A DNA stretch of 14,889 bases, taken from assembly GCA_019347795.1 (NCBI GenBank), contig JAHWKS010000025.1, positions 1 through 14,889 of the forward strand, given 5' to 3'. Below are positions 1-5,693 of the stretch, one piece after another. This DNA is from Planctomycetota bacterium. GTDB taxonomy: Bacteria; Planctomycetota; Planctomycetia; Pirellulales; Pirellulaceae. Position numbers and translations under genes: made by a program. Within the stretch, counting starts at the first letter, position 1. Every line of letters begins with the position of its first letter. The notes beneath the pieces were generated by a model that had not been told where the DNA came from, did not search any database, and saw nothing but the letters and a program-made list of their open reading frames with translations.

Positions 1-2
1 TG

Positions 3-125
3 ACGCTCGCCGGCCGCAGCCGCTTCATCGGCGAGCGGTGGCGGAACTCGCTTCTGGTGAACGCGCTGCTGGTCGCCACGCTCCTCTTCTTCCTGGCCGC
101 TCTGGTGCTCGAAGCGGTGATGTGA
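3..125 (+). CDS. C-terminal end of a membrane protein (partial, runs off the left edge)
   Basis: An open frame enters from the left edge and ends at a TGA at 123-125, giving 40 residues. After a basic stretch (RSRFIGERWRN) comes one strongly hydrophobic helix of about 22 residues (NALLVATLLFFLAALVLEAV) and then the stop. This is what the last membrane helix of a multi-pass transporter looks like. The pattern of a short basic loop with 'GER..N' before the final helix reminds me of Nramp-type metal transporters, but 40 residues are too few to assign a family. The frame is supported by the coherent hydrophobicity and by the terminator-like hairpin just after the stop. Confidence 0.55.
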   Translation, partial: TLAGRSRFIGERWRNSLLVNALLVATLLFFLAALVLEAVM

Positions 126-140
126 AGGCCGAACTCGCCG

Positions 141-180
141 GGCGAGGAACGGCGTTTGCACTGCAAAGTGCATTCTCGCC
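141..180 (+). terminator. Hairpin after the partial membrane-protein gene, possible terminator
   Basis: GGCGAG (141-146) pairs with CTCGCC (175-180), and inside it TGCACT (157-162) pairs perfectly with AGTGCA (167-172) around a GCAA loop, which is of the stable GNRA type. It lies 16 bases after the stop at 123-125 and 52 bases before the next start. There is no clear T-run, so termination is inferred from the position and the stem alone. Confidence 0.35.
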
Positions 181-231
181 CCGTTGCGAGGCGCCGGAAG
201 CGACGCTCCTCACCCGCAAGGAAACGCCGTC

Positions 232-1752
232 ATGCACGCGATTTCGCCGCGATCCTATTGGTTCGAAAGCGGAGAGCCGCGCGAGTATCCGCCGCTCACC
301 ACCGGAGTACATGCCGACGTGGCCATCATCGGGGCGGGCATAACCGGCCTGACCGCTGCGCTGCGCCTGAAACAGGCGGGACGTCGCGTGGTGGTGCTGG
401 AGGCCGGATGCGTGGGAGGGGGCGCGACCGGCGGAACCTCGGCCCATCTCGACGCCTTGCCCGACCAGGGATGCGAGAAGCTGATCAGCGACTTCGGTGA
501 GTCCGCCGCCCGCCAGTTAACAGCGGGCCGGCAGGCGGCGATTGACCAAATCGAGCAGTGGACTCGCGACTTCCAGATCGACTGCGACTTCCGCCGCGTC
601 CCCGCATTTGCCTACACCGAGGCGGCGGACCGGCTCAATCGACTGCACCACGAGTGCGACGCCGCCCGCCGGCTGGGCGTTCAAGCCACGATGGCTCGCG
701 ACATCGGCCTCCCCTTCCAATCCGCCGGCGCGGTGCGTTTCGAAAACCAGGCGCGGTTTCACCCCATGAAGTACCTGGCGGCCTTGGCCGCTCAAGTCCA
801 CGGCGACGGCTCCGCCATCTACTGCGGCTCGCGAGCCGAACCGCCCGAGGACGGCGAGCCGGTCATCGTCGCCACGCCGCACGGGCGCGTAACCGCCAAG
901 CAAGTGCTGCTCGCCACGCATTCGGCCTATCTGGGTATCTCGCAGTTCGACATGCGGATGGCGCCGTACCAGTCCTACGTCATCGCGGCGCATGTCGCCG
1001 AGCCGCCGCCGGATGCACTGTTTTGGGATGACGCCGATCCCTACCACTACACCCGCCGGGCGAACTCGGAGGAGCCGAGCCTCTTGCTCATCGGCGGCGC
1101 CGATCACAAGACCGGCCACGGCGATGCGCCCGAAGCGCTGCGAAGCCTGGAGGAATACGCTCGCAGCCGATTTCGGGTGCAGGCCTTGCTGCAGCAGTGG
1201 TCGTCAGAGTTCTTCGAGCCGGCGGACGGGGTCCCGCTGATCGGCAAAGTCCCGATGCGGAACAACACCTACGTCGCGACCGGCTTCTCGGGAACCGGAC
1301 TCACCTACGGCACGGCCGCCGGCATGCTGCTGGCCGATTTGCTGCAAGGCGCCGAGCCGCCGCTGGCGGAGGTGGTGTCGCCCGCGCGGTTCAAGCCGCT
1401 GGCCGCCGCAAAGGAGCTGATTCGGGAAAACGTTGATGTCGCCGCGCGCTTTGTGGCCGACCGCTTCGCAGGCGACAAGATCGATTCCTGGGACGAGCTC
1501 GCCCCGGATGAAGGGCGTCTCGTCACTTTCGAGGGGGAGCAATTGGCGGCCTATCGTGATGAGCAGGGCCGGCTCCATGTTTGCTCACCGGTCTGCACCC
1601 ACGCCGGCTGCCACGTTCACTGGAACGGTCTGGAGAAGACGTGGGACTGCCCCTGTCACGGCGGTCGATATTCCGCCGCCGGAGAGCGCATCTACGGACC
1701 TCCGCCGAAAGATCTGGAAGACAAGACTCCTGTGGCCGAAGGGCGCCGGTGA
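232..1752 (+). CDS. FAD-dependent oxidoreductase (DAO family) with C-terminal Rieske [2Fe-2S] domain
   Basis: 506 residues. The N-terminal Rossmann motif GAGITG (34-39) sits in a beta-alpha-beta unit (VHADVAIIGAGITG...VVVLEA) that binds FAD. The middle is a D-amino-acid-oxidase-type fold, with the second FAD-contact region near 'TYVATGFSGTGLTYGTAAG'. The last 60 or so residues are a Rieske domain with ligands C455/H457 (CTH) and C473/H476 (CPCH); C460 and C475 could form the disulfide seen in many Rieske proteins. Known relatives are Bacillus YhfW-type proteins. Their substrate is unsettled, but the design implies electron transfer between flavin and a 2Fe-2S cluster, in the cytosol since no signal peptide is visible. 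The ATG at 232 is chosen over an in-frame TTG at 184 because AAGGAAA stands about 8 bases before it and the protein starts like its relatives. The gene probably has its own promoter, since a hairpin separates it from the gene before. Confidence 0.93.
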   Translation: MHAISPRSYWFESGEPREYPPLTTGVHADVAIIGAGITGLTAALRLKQAGRRVVVLEAGCVGGGATGGTSAHLDALPDQGCEKLISDFGESAARQLTAGRQAAIDQIEQWTRDFQIDCDFRRVPAFAYTEAADRLNRLHHECDAARRLGVQATMARDIGLPFQSAGAVRFENQARFHPMKYLAALAAQVHGDGSAIYCGSRAEPPEDGEPVIVATPHGRVTAKQVLLATHSAYLGISQFDMRMAPYQSYVIAAHVAEPPPDALFWDDADPYHYTRRANSEEPSLLLIGGADHKTGHGDAPEALRSLEEYARSRFRVQALLQQWSSEFFEPADGVPLIGKVPMRNNTYVATGFSGTGLTYGTAAGMLLADLLQGAEPPLAEVVSPARFKPLAAAKELIRENVDVAARFVADRFAGDKIDSWDELAPDEGRLVTFEGEQLAAYRDEQGRLHVCSPVCTHAGCHVHWNGLEKTWDCPCHGGRYSAAGERIYGPPPKDLEDKTPVAEGRR

Positions 1753-1926
1753 TTCGCCTTCGGGGCGTGACCGCCGCCGCGCAACCGTTACACGCGGCAA
1801 TCCTGGAGCCGCCCCGCCGTTACGGTTTGCGCTAGCCGCGGAAACGGCTGCCGCCGGGTGCAGATTCGCCGGCGGCCGTTCCGATGGAATGGTGCGGTCG
1901 GCAACTTCGGCGCCAGGAGGGATTCG

Positions 1927-2676
1927 ATGACGCGCGAGCAAATGGGCGTGGCGACGGTTTCGGTGGATGTGAACTTTGACGGCCCTGCGGGCCGGGATGC
2001 GACGGTCACCCGCTTGCTCGAGTTGCTGGATCGATACGCGGTTCCCGCCACCTGGGCGTTGCCGGCGCCGGGCAAGTGTACGATCGCGCCGCGAGTGCTG
2101 GAGTCCGGCGCATCGCACGAGATCGCCATCCTGGGCGATGCGCGATGGGTGGGCCAGACCGCCGGACGCGGCCGCTTCGCCCTCGAGTTGGCGCGCCGTG
2201 CAAGCGAGGCCCGCGACGCTGGATTCACAGTTCGCGGCTTAGCCGTGACGGGCGCGCAGGTCCCGCGCGATCATTACGATCTGCTGGTCAAACACGGGAT
2301 CAGTGCGGTGCGCCAGCCGCGCTCCGTGCCGGGTCGGCGCCTGCGTCATCTTCAGCCGCAATCGCTGCGTCACGGAGTAATGGAGATTCCTCCCTCGGCC
2401 GTCGTGCCTGAGTCGCGGCGGTGGTTGAGCCGGGGCGCCGGCCGGGTTGCAATTGTCCGCGCGGCCGCCGCTGCGGAAGTGGCGCACCTCGTGGTGGATG
2501 CTGCCAGATGCGCCACAGACGATCCGCGCCTGCGGGCCGTCGAGAGCGCCCTTCGCGACATCTGCCGTCGTTGCGGCGACGGGACGCTTCGCGTCGCGAC
2601 GCTGGACGATCTGGCGGAGGAAGCGACTGCGGCGGCGCCCGCGGTGCGGGCTCGCTCGATCCTGCGCGCCGCGTAA
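1927..2676 (+). CDS. Polysaccharide-deacetylase-like protein (NodB-type fold), probably without the usual metal site
   Basis: 249 residues. The ATG at 1927 has a perfect AGGAGG six bases upstream (1915-1920), so longer in-frame starts such as GTG 1858 are rejected. The N-terminal 'VATVSVDVNFDG' occupies the position of the TFDDG motif of NodB-type carbohydrate esterases, followed by a helix ending 'LLDRYAVPATWAL', which matches the 'LL.+YGVPATFF' strand. 'GASHEIAILGD' (61-71) matches the HEIGNHT motif. The C-terminal 'DGTLRVATLDDLAEE' matches the end of these domains ('..F.TL.EL'). The metal-binding HxxxH is broken: H64 is present but position 68 is Ile. I therefore infer a divergent, perhaps non-catalytic member. 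It has no signal peptide, which is unusual for a cell-wall esterase. It could be a lineage-specific scaffold or an enzyme with altered chemistry. Confidence 0.7.
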   Translation: MTREQMGVATVSVDVNFDGPAGRDATVTRLLELLDRYAVPATWALPAPGKCTIAPRVLESGASHEIAILGDARWVGQTAGRGRFALELARRASEARDAGFTVRGLAVTGAQVPRDHYDLLVKHGISAVRQPRSVPGRRLRHLQPQSLRHGVMEIPPSAVVPESRRWLSRGAGRVAIVRAAAAAEVAHLVVDAARCATDDPRLRAVESALRDICRRCGDGTLRVATLDDLAEEATAAAPAVRARSILRAA

Positions 2677-2821
2677 GTCTGACCTACTCTTGAGGAGAGC
2701 GCCCGCGGTGCGCTCACACCTCATGATGGGCGACGGCGGACGATGAGCGACCGGGGAGAGTTGAAAGATCTGCATTCGTCATTTTCGCCGCAGGTATTCG
2801 CCACTGCTCGACGTAGCACAG

Positions 2822-3199
2822 TCACGGAGATTGCCCGGGGCCGTCGGCAGCTTCCTGAATTCCCTCGGGCGCGCGGCGTTTTCGAATTTCCTGCGCGACC
2901 TTCGTTAATGAACGACGCGATTGCCACCAGAGCAGGCTGAAGGTAATCGCAGCCAGATAGCCGACAACGGTCACGATTACAAAGAAGCAATAGGTCTTGA
3001 TGGACTCGATATGAGTCGTCGCCAAGGCGATCGAAAACGACACGGCGATCGATACAACGGAAACTGCGAGGTTGAGATAGAGCGATTCGGGCGATCCGCG
3101 TTCAAGTGATTCGAGTTCCGCCTCCGTGATTTCAAAGATCGTCAGCGTCTCCAGCCGCACGCGATGAATCGCCGGGTCCAATTGCCGTTTCCTGGTCAT
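2822..3199 (-). CDS. Small membrane protein with two transmembrane helices, coupled to the DUF1883 gene
   Basis: 125 residues. The start ATG (3199-3197) overlaps the TGA stop of the upstream gene as ATGA, so translation is probably coupled. Upstream in-frame codons inside the previous gene are not used for that reason. Layout: a polar N-terminus with an acidic amphipathic run (FEITEAELESLERGSPESL, about 22-40), TM1 about 41-62, a short loop (THIESIKTY), TM2 about 70-92, then a basic helix (QSRRSLTKVAQEIRKRR) and a polar tail. Long basic and acidic ends flanking two helices suggest that both ends face the cytosol. I do not recognise a named family. Small 2-TM proteins encoded beside a sensor domain are common as membrane-acting effectors, but that role here is inference. 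Confidence 0.8.
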   Translation of the reverse strand: MTRKRQLDPAIHRVRLETLTIFEITEAELESLERGSPESLYLNLAVSVVSIAVSFSIALATTHIESIKTYCFFVIVTVVGYLAAITFSLLWWQSRRSLTKVAQEIRKRRAPEGIQEAADGPGQSP

Positions 3200-3465
3200 G
3201 AGGCGCCCTGGAGAATGCGAGCCGACGCGCTGACGCTTCCGGCATACCCGCCCAGGTCGATTACGAGGTGCCAATGGCCGGCGTGCGGCGGCGCCAGCGT
3301 GACGGGCGACTCCTTTGCCAAGCCGCCAAAATACCGGTGCTGCGCTCCTCGCCGGTATTGATTGAAGTTCGCGTCATCCATGAGGCGGACGTTCGCCTGC
3401 TTGTCCAGCACGACTTCCACGGCATCGTTCGCGTCCAAATCGAATTCGTAGTGTAGAAAATTCAT
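3196..3465 (-). CDS. DUF1883 domain protein
   Basis: 89 residues, essentially one complete DUF1883 domain (PF08980). The family's landmarks are all present: 'MNFLHYEFDLDANDAVEVVLDK', 'ANVRLMDDANFNQYRRG' (25-40), 'HRYFGG', 'SPVTLAPPHAGHWHLVIDL' and the ending 'GGYAGSVSASARIL'. DUF1883 is a small beta-rich domain of unknown function. As far as I recall it also occurs fused to TIR domains, which links it loosely to signalling or defence proteins. The ATG at 3465 is chosen over an in-frame start at 3498 because GAGGA lies about nine bases upstream and the family normally starts at 'M.FLHY'. The gene is first in a two-gene unit, its stop overlapping the start of the membrane protein gene. Its His/Trp-rich core (HAGHWH, 61-66) is a possible ligand or metal site. 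Confidence 0.9.
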   Translation of the reverse strand: MNFLHYEFDLDANDAVEVVLDKQANVRLMDDANFNQYRRGAQHRYFGGLAKESPVTLAPPHAGHWHLVIDLGGYAGSVSASARILQGAS

Positions 3466-3552
3466 AATCGACTCGTCCTCGCACAAGCTCTGTGTCAAAG
3501 CAATTTTACGAGATGTCCCGCTCGAGCGACAGATGTTTCTTGCGCCAGTCGA

Positions 3553-4320
3553 TCACACCGGCGCTGGCCGCCAGTTTTCGATGGCGTCGTCGTCGGCTTT
3601 CTCCAGCGGCGTGTAGCGGGGGTGGCGAGACTCTTTGTAGGGATCGTTGCGGCGGGCGTTGTAGCAGCAGATGAGCGACCAGCGGGGATGCTCGGAACGG
3701 TTCTGGTCGCTGCGGTGCAGGAGGTTCGAGTGAAAGAAGAGTGCGTCCCCCGGCTGCGCCTCGATGTACGCCAGCGGCGTTCGCTCCAGGAGGGCGGCGA
3801 CGCGCTCCATGTCGGCGCCGGTCTGGTCGCCGGCCTTGATGTGGTCGATCCGCCCCAGGTGGTGCGAGCCGGGAATCACCTGCAGGCAGCCGTTCTCGCG
3901 GTTGGAGGGCGTGACCGCGATCAGGCAGCTCGCCAAGAGCGGGTAGAGGCAGCCGTTGTTGTACCAGTAGCCGTAGTCCTGATGCCATTCCCAGGCGCCG
4001 CCGACCCGCGGCTCCTTGAGCATCATCTTCATGTGATACAGGTAGACCTCGCCCCCGAGCATCTGCTCCATCCGGTCCACGATCCGCCGGCAGCGGGCGA
4101 ACATGCTGTACAGGTTATCCCCCACCGAGTTCCAAAGCGCCAGCTTCGTCTCCTGCCCCGTAGCGTCCTTCCGCCCATACGCAGAAGCGGAGAGGCTCGG
4201 GTCCGCCTGCGCGTACTCCAGCAGCCGCGCCATTTCGTCCGCGTCAAAGAGAGAACGAGCGAGGAAGTATCCGTCCCGCTCGTAAGCGGCGAGTTCGTGC
4301 GGGGTGAAAAGTGTGGTCAT
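3553..4320 (-). CDS. Phytanoyl-CoA dioxygenase (PhyH) family protein, Fe(II)/2-oxoglutarate-dependent
   Basis: 255 residues, usual length for the family. The iron-binding triad is visible: H113-x-D115 in 'WEWHQDYGYW' and H202 in 'NLLHRSDQN'. R213 (HPRWS), eleven residues after the distal His, is the expected 2-oxoglutarate-binding arginine. Other family marks are the N-terminal 'TPHELAAYERDGYFLARSLFDADE', 'NGCLQVIPGSHHLG' (143-156) and 'AQPGDALFFHSNLLHRS'. The family hydroxylates or halogenates small molecules and lipids; the substrate cannot be told from the sequence. It is cytosolic, with no signal peptide. The ATG at 4320 is preferred to an upstream in-frame codon at 4365 because AGGAGA stands four bases before it, and a plausible promoter at 4364-4392 would leave the longer form untranslated. 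Confidence 0.93.
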   Translation of the reverse strand: MTTLFTPHELAAYERDGYFLARSLFDADEMARLLEYAQADPSLSASAYGRKDATGQETKLALWNSVGDNLYSMFARCRRIVDRMEQMLGGEVYLYHMKMMLKEPRVGGAWEWHQDYGYWYNNGCLYPLLASCLIAVTPSNRENGCLQVIPGSHHLGRIDHIKAGDQTGADMERVAALLERTPLAYIEAQPGDALFFHSNLLHRSDQNRSEHPRWSLICCYNARRNDPYKESRHPRYTPLEKADDDAIENWRPAPV

Positions 4321-4363
4321 CGCGTCTCCTAAGAAAAGGCCCGACCGTACCGTCGATTTCGCC

Positions 4364-4392
4364 ATTTTATTTGAACATCCCGCGTTCGTCAG
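4364..4392 (-). promoter_or_regulatory. Possible sigma70-type promoter for the PhyH-family gene
   Basis: On the minus strand, CTGACG (4392-4387) and TAAAAT (4369-4364) are separated by exactly 17 bases. They match TTGACA at 4 of 6 and TATAAT at 5 of 6 positions. Transcription would start near 4357, leaving a leader of roughly 37 bases containing the AGGAGA site. The surrounding DNA is the AT-richest part of the divergent gap 4321-4528. This is a match by eye only, and two such hexamers can occur by chance. Confidence 0.4.
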
Positions 4393-4528
4393 CGAGAGCC
4401 GTAACGTGTCGGGGCTGTTCCGGCTTCGTGGGTTCGGGGAAATCTTGATCTGGCGGTTCTTTCCTGCTCGAATAACCGCACCGTGTCCTGTCTATTCTCA
4501 AAGTGCTTGGCGCCTATGAGGTGGTCGG

Positions 4529-5203
4529 ATGAATGCAGATTTGCCAATCGAAAAACGGCGAGGGATGGATGCTGGGTGGTGGGAGGAGCGGGGACACTGG
4601 AGCGCCGCCCAAGTGGCCGCTCCGTGTCTTCAGGTTGCCGAGGCTTTATCCCGAACTTCAGACATGCAGCACCGCGTCTGGGACGCCTTCGATCCCGAGT
4701 TAGCGTTCTGCGATGAATGGGAGCAGGTGATCATTGTTTACCAGTTGCGCGGCCATCGGTGGACGTTGCTTGATTCCCCGGGCAACCGGATTCTGTGGGA
4801 CACGGCGGAGAAGCTCTCGCGGAAGCTCTCGACGCAAGCCGTGGTCCATGCCTACGAAAACACCGGCGGCGTCTATGGATATGCGCTGTGGCAGAAGGGC
4901 CGCTGCGTGGAGGAGTTTTCCTGGGGAAGCACGCCGGCGTTCGACGACTCGAACCGCGAAGAGCATCTGGCGGAAGGCTGGAGCCTCAGTGATGACAATT
5001 ACCGGCAATTTCGCTCGAAGCGACTCAAGGACGTGGATATGAACAGCGACGAGGCGCTCGACCTTCCGAATCGGACGGCGACCGATCTCGATCTATACAT
5101 TCCCTGCGATGTATGGGACGTCTCGGAACATGGCGTCGCCCTGTCTCCGCCATGGTCCCGAGACGATATCCAGGAAGCGAAGATCGTGTTGTCGAACTGG
5201 TAA
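4529..5203 (+). CDS. Hypothetical Trp-rich soluble protein, family not recognised
   Basis: 224 residues from an ATG preceded by GAGGTGG at about five bases. No signal peptide or membrane helix is visible. Thirteen tryptophans (nearly 6% of residues) are spread along the chain. The core (64-133) alternates hydrophobic strands with 'YQLRGHRWTLLDS', 'AYENTGGVYGYALW' and 'GRCVEEFSWG', which looks like a beta-sheet domain. The middle (134-190) is acidic. The general look resembles small immunity or SMI1/KNR4-like proteins and orphan proteins common in large planctomycete genomes, but no motif supports a family. It is divergent from the PhyH-family gene and followed by the palindrome cluster. Codon use and GC bias at third positions look like real coding sequence. 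Confidence 0.75.
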   Translation: MNADLPIEKRRGMDAGWWEERGHWSAAQVAAPCLQVAEALSRTSDMQHRVWDAFDPELAFCDEWEQVIIVYQLRGHRWTLLDSPGNRILWDTAEKLSRKLSTQAVVHAYENTGGVYGYALWQKGRCVEEFSWGSTPAFDDSNREEHLAEGWSLSDDNYRQFRSKRLKDVDMNSDEALDLPNRTATDLDLYIPCDVWDVSEHGVALSPPWSRDDIQEAKIVLSNW

Positions 5204-5273
5204 ACTGCGCCGCCCGGCGCCGCCTGAAGCGCCTTCGATCCCTAACGCGCGACCATCAGCGAGCTGTGGCGCT

Positions 5274-5300
5274 GCTCGCCTGTTCGGTTCCCAGGCGAGC
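5274..5300. repeat. Inverted repeat 1: 9-base perfect stem after the Trp-rich gene
   Basis: GCTCGCCTG (5274-5282) is the exact reverse complement of CAGGCGAGC (5292-5300), with a 9-base loop. It begins 71 bases after the stop of the gene ending at 5203. There is no T-run after it, so it is either a weak terminator or the first member of the palindrome cluster. Confidence 0.6.
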
Positions 5301-5355
5301 CGGTATCATGAGCGCTGCGTCTCTTGAGGACGGACCGGAGGGGCGCGCTTTCACA

Positions 5356-5370
5356 CGCCCCGGAGGGGCG
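5356..5370. repeat. Inverted repeat 2: CGCCCC-GGA-GGGGCG
   Basis: A perfect 6-base GC-only stem (5356-5361 with 5365-5370) with a three-base loop. The same stem sequence recurs at 5541-5555 with the loop TTC, and its core GCCCC/GGGGC recurs at 5426-5438, so it is a repeated unit within the cluster. Confidence 0.65.
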
Positions 5371-5372
5371 CA

Positions 5373-5409
5373 GGCTGTACCCACGGGCGGAAGCCCGTGG
5401 GTGCGAGCC
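5373..5409. repeat. Inverted repeat 3: 10-base perfect stem with GGAA loop
   Basis: ACCCACGGGC (5379-5388) pairs perfectly with GCCCGTGGGT (5393-5402) around GGAA. An outer stem GGCT (5373-5376)/AGCC (5406-5409) extends it. I associate palindromes built on CCCACGGGC/GCCCGTGGG with dispersed repeats of planctomycete genomes; that link is from memory. Confidence 0.75.
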
Positions 5410-5424
5410 AAAAACAAAAAGTGA

Positions 5425-5481
5425 AGCCCCGAAGGGGCGACAGAAAACGTGGCGCGACCGTTCTGTCGCCCCCTCGGGGCT
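5425..5481. repeat. Inverted repeat 4: 21-base arms, one mismatch
   Basis: The arm at 5425-5445 (AGCCCCGAAGGGGC then GACAGAA) is the reverse complement of 5461-5481 at 20 of 21 positions, with a 15-base loop (5446-5460). The left arm itself contains a small palindrome (GCCCC-GAA-GGGGC, 5426-5438), so two foldings compete: one long hairpin or two short ones. It is the longest inverted repeat of the cluster. Confidence 0.8.
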
Positions 5482-5509
5482 GATCTCAGAAATGCTTGGC
5501 GTCGCGATT

Positions 5510-5529
5510 CCAGGAGCTTACGCTCCTGG
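5510..5529. repeat. Inverted repeat 5: CCAGGAGC-TTAC-GCTCCTGG
   Basis: A perfect 8-base stem (5510-5517 with 5522-5529) with a four-base loop. It is followed by CTACACGCC leading directly into the next hairpin. Confidence 0.7.
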
Positions 5530-5534
5530 CTACA

Positions 5535-5565
5535 CGCCTTCGCCCCTTCGGGGCGGGCAAAGGCG
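5535..5565. repeat. Inverted repeat 6: nested CGCCTT/AAGGCG and CGCCCC/GGGGCG
   Basis: The inner stem CGCCCC (5541-5546) pairs with GGGGCG (5550-5555). The outer stem CGCCTT (5535-5540) pairs with AAGGCG (5560-5565), with a four-base bulge GGCA (5556-5559) on the right side only. Twelve base pairs in total. Confidence 0.7.
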
Positions 5566-5623
5566 CAACTGCAAGAAGCGTGAGCAAGGACGGTTGTTCG
5601 TTCCTCGCTTACGCTTCGAGTTG
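5566..5623. repeat. Inverted repeat 7: long imperfect hairpin ending 70 bases before alaS
   Basis: GAAGCGTGAGC (5575-5585) pairs with GCTTACGCTTC (5607-5617) with one G-T pair. AGGA (5587-5590) pairs with TCCT (5602-5605), and an outer CAACT (5566-5570) pairs with AGTTG (5619-5623). About 20 pairs are made with a loop of roughly 11 bases. The right arm, of the form TTCCTCGCTTACGCTTCGAG, resembles a repeat I associate with planctomycete intergenic DNA. Confidence 0.7.
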
Positions 5624-5693
5624 GTGAAGTCGCTCGTCCATCGTTGCGACGCATGGGCGCCGATACTCACAGGAAAATCATCATCCCGCCGTT

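Larger units (their letters stand above)
5204..5693. other. Gene-free 490-base stretch filled with inverted repeats, upstream of alaS
   Basis: No credible gene lies here; short open frames follow the repeats and have no ribosome binding sites. From 5274 to 5623 seven different hairpins follow one another (listed separately). They end 70 bases before the alaS start. The alaS leader (5624-5693) shows AGGAAA at 5671-5676, about 17 bases before the ATG, too far to be a normal ribosome binding site, so alaS may start on a weak or leaderless signal. No obvious sigma70 promoter was found. Confidence 0.7.

Noticed and set aside
2743..2940. 65-residue plus-strand frame near the two-TM gene
   Set aside because: It overlaps the two-TM gene on the other strand and has no ribosome binding site or recognisable pattern.
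3493..3498. Perfect TTGACA (minus strand) upstream of the DUF1883 gene
   Set aside because: No acceptable -10 hexamer lies 16-18 bases downstream, so I do not call it a promoter.
5274..5623. CRISPR array
   Set aside because: The palindromes differ from each other in sequence and spacing. There is no constant direct repeat with uniform spacers, and no cas gene is nearby.
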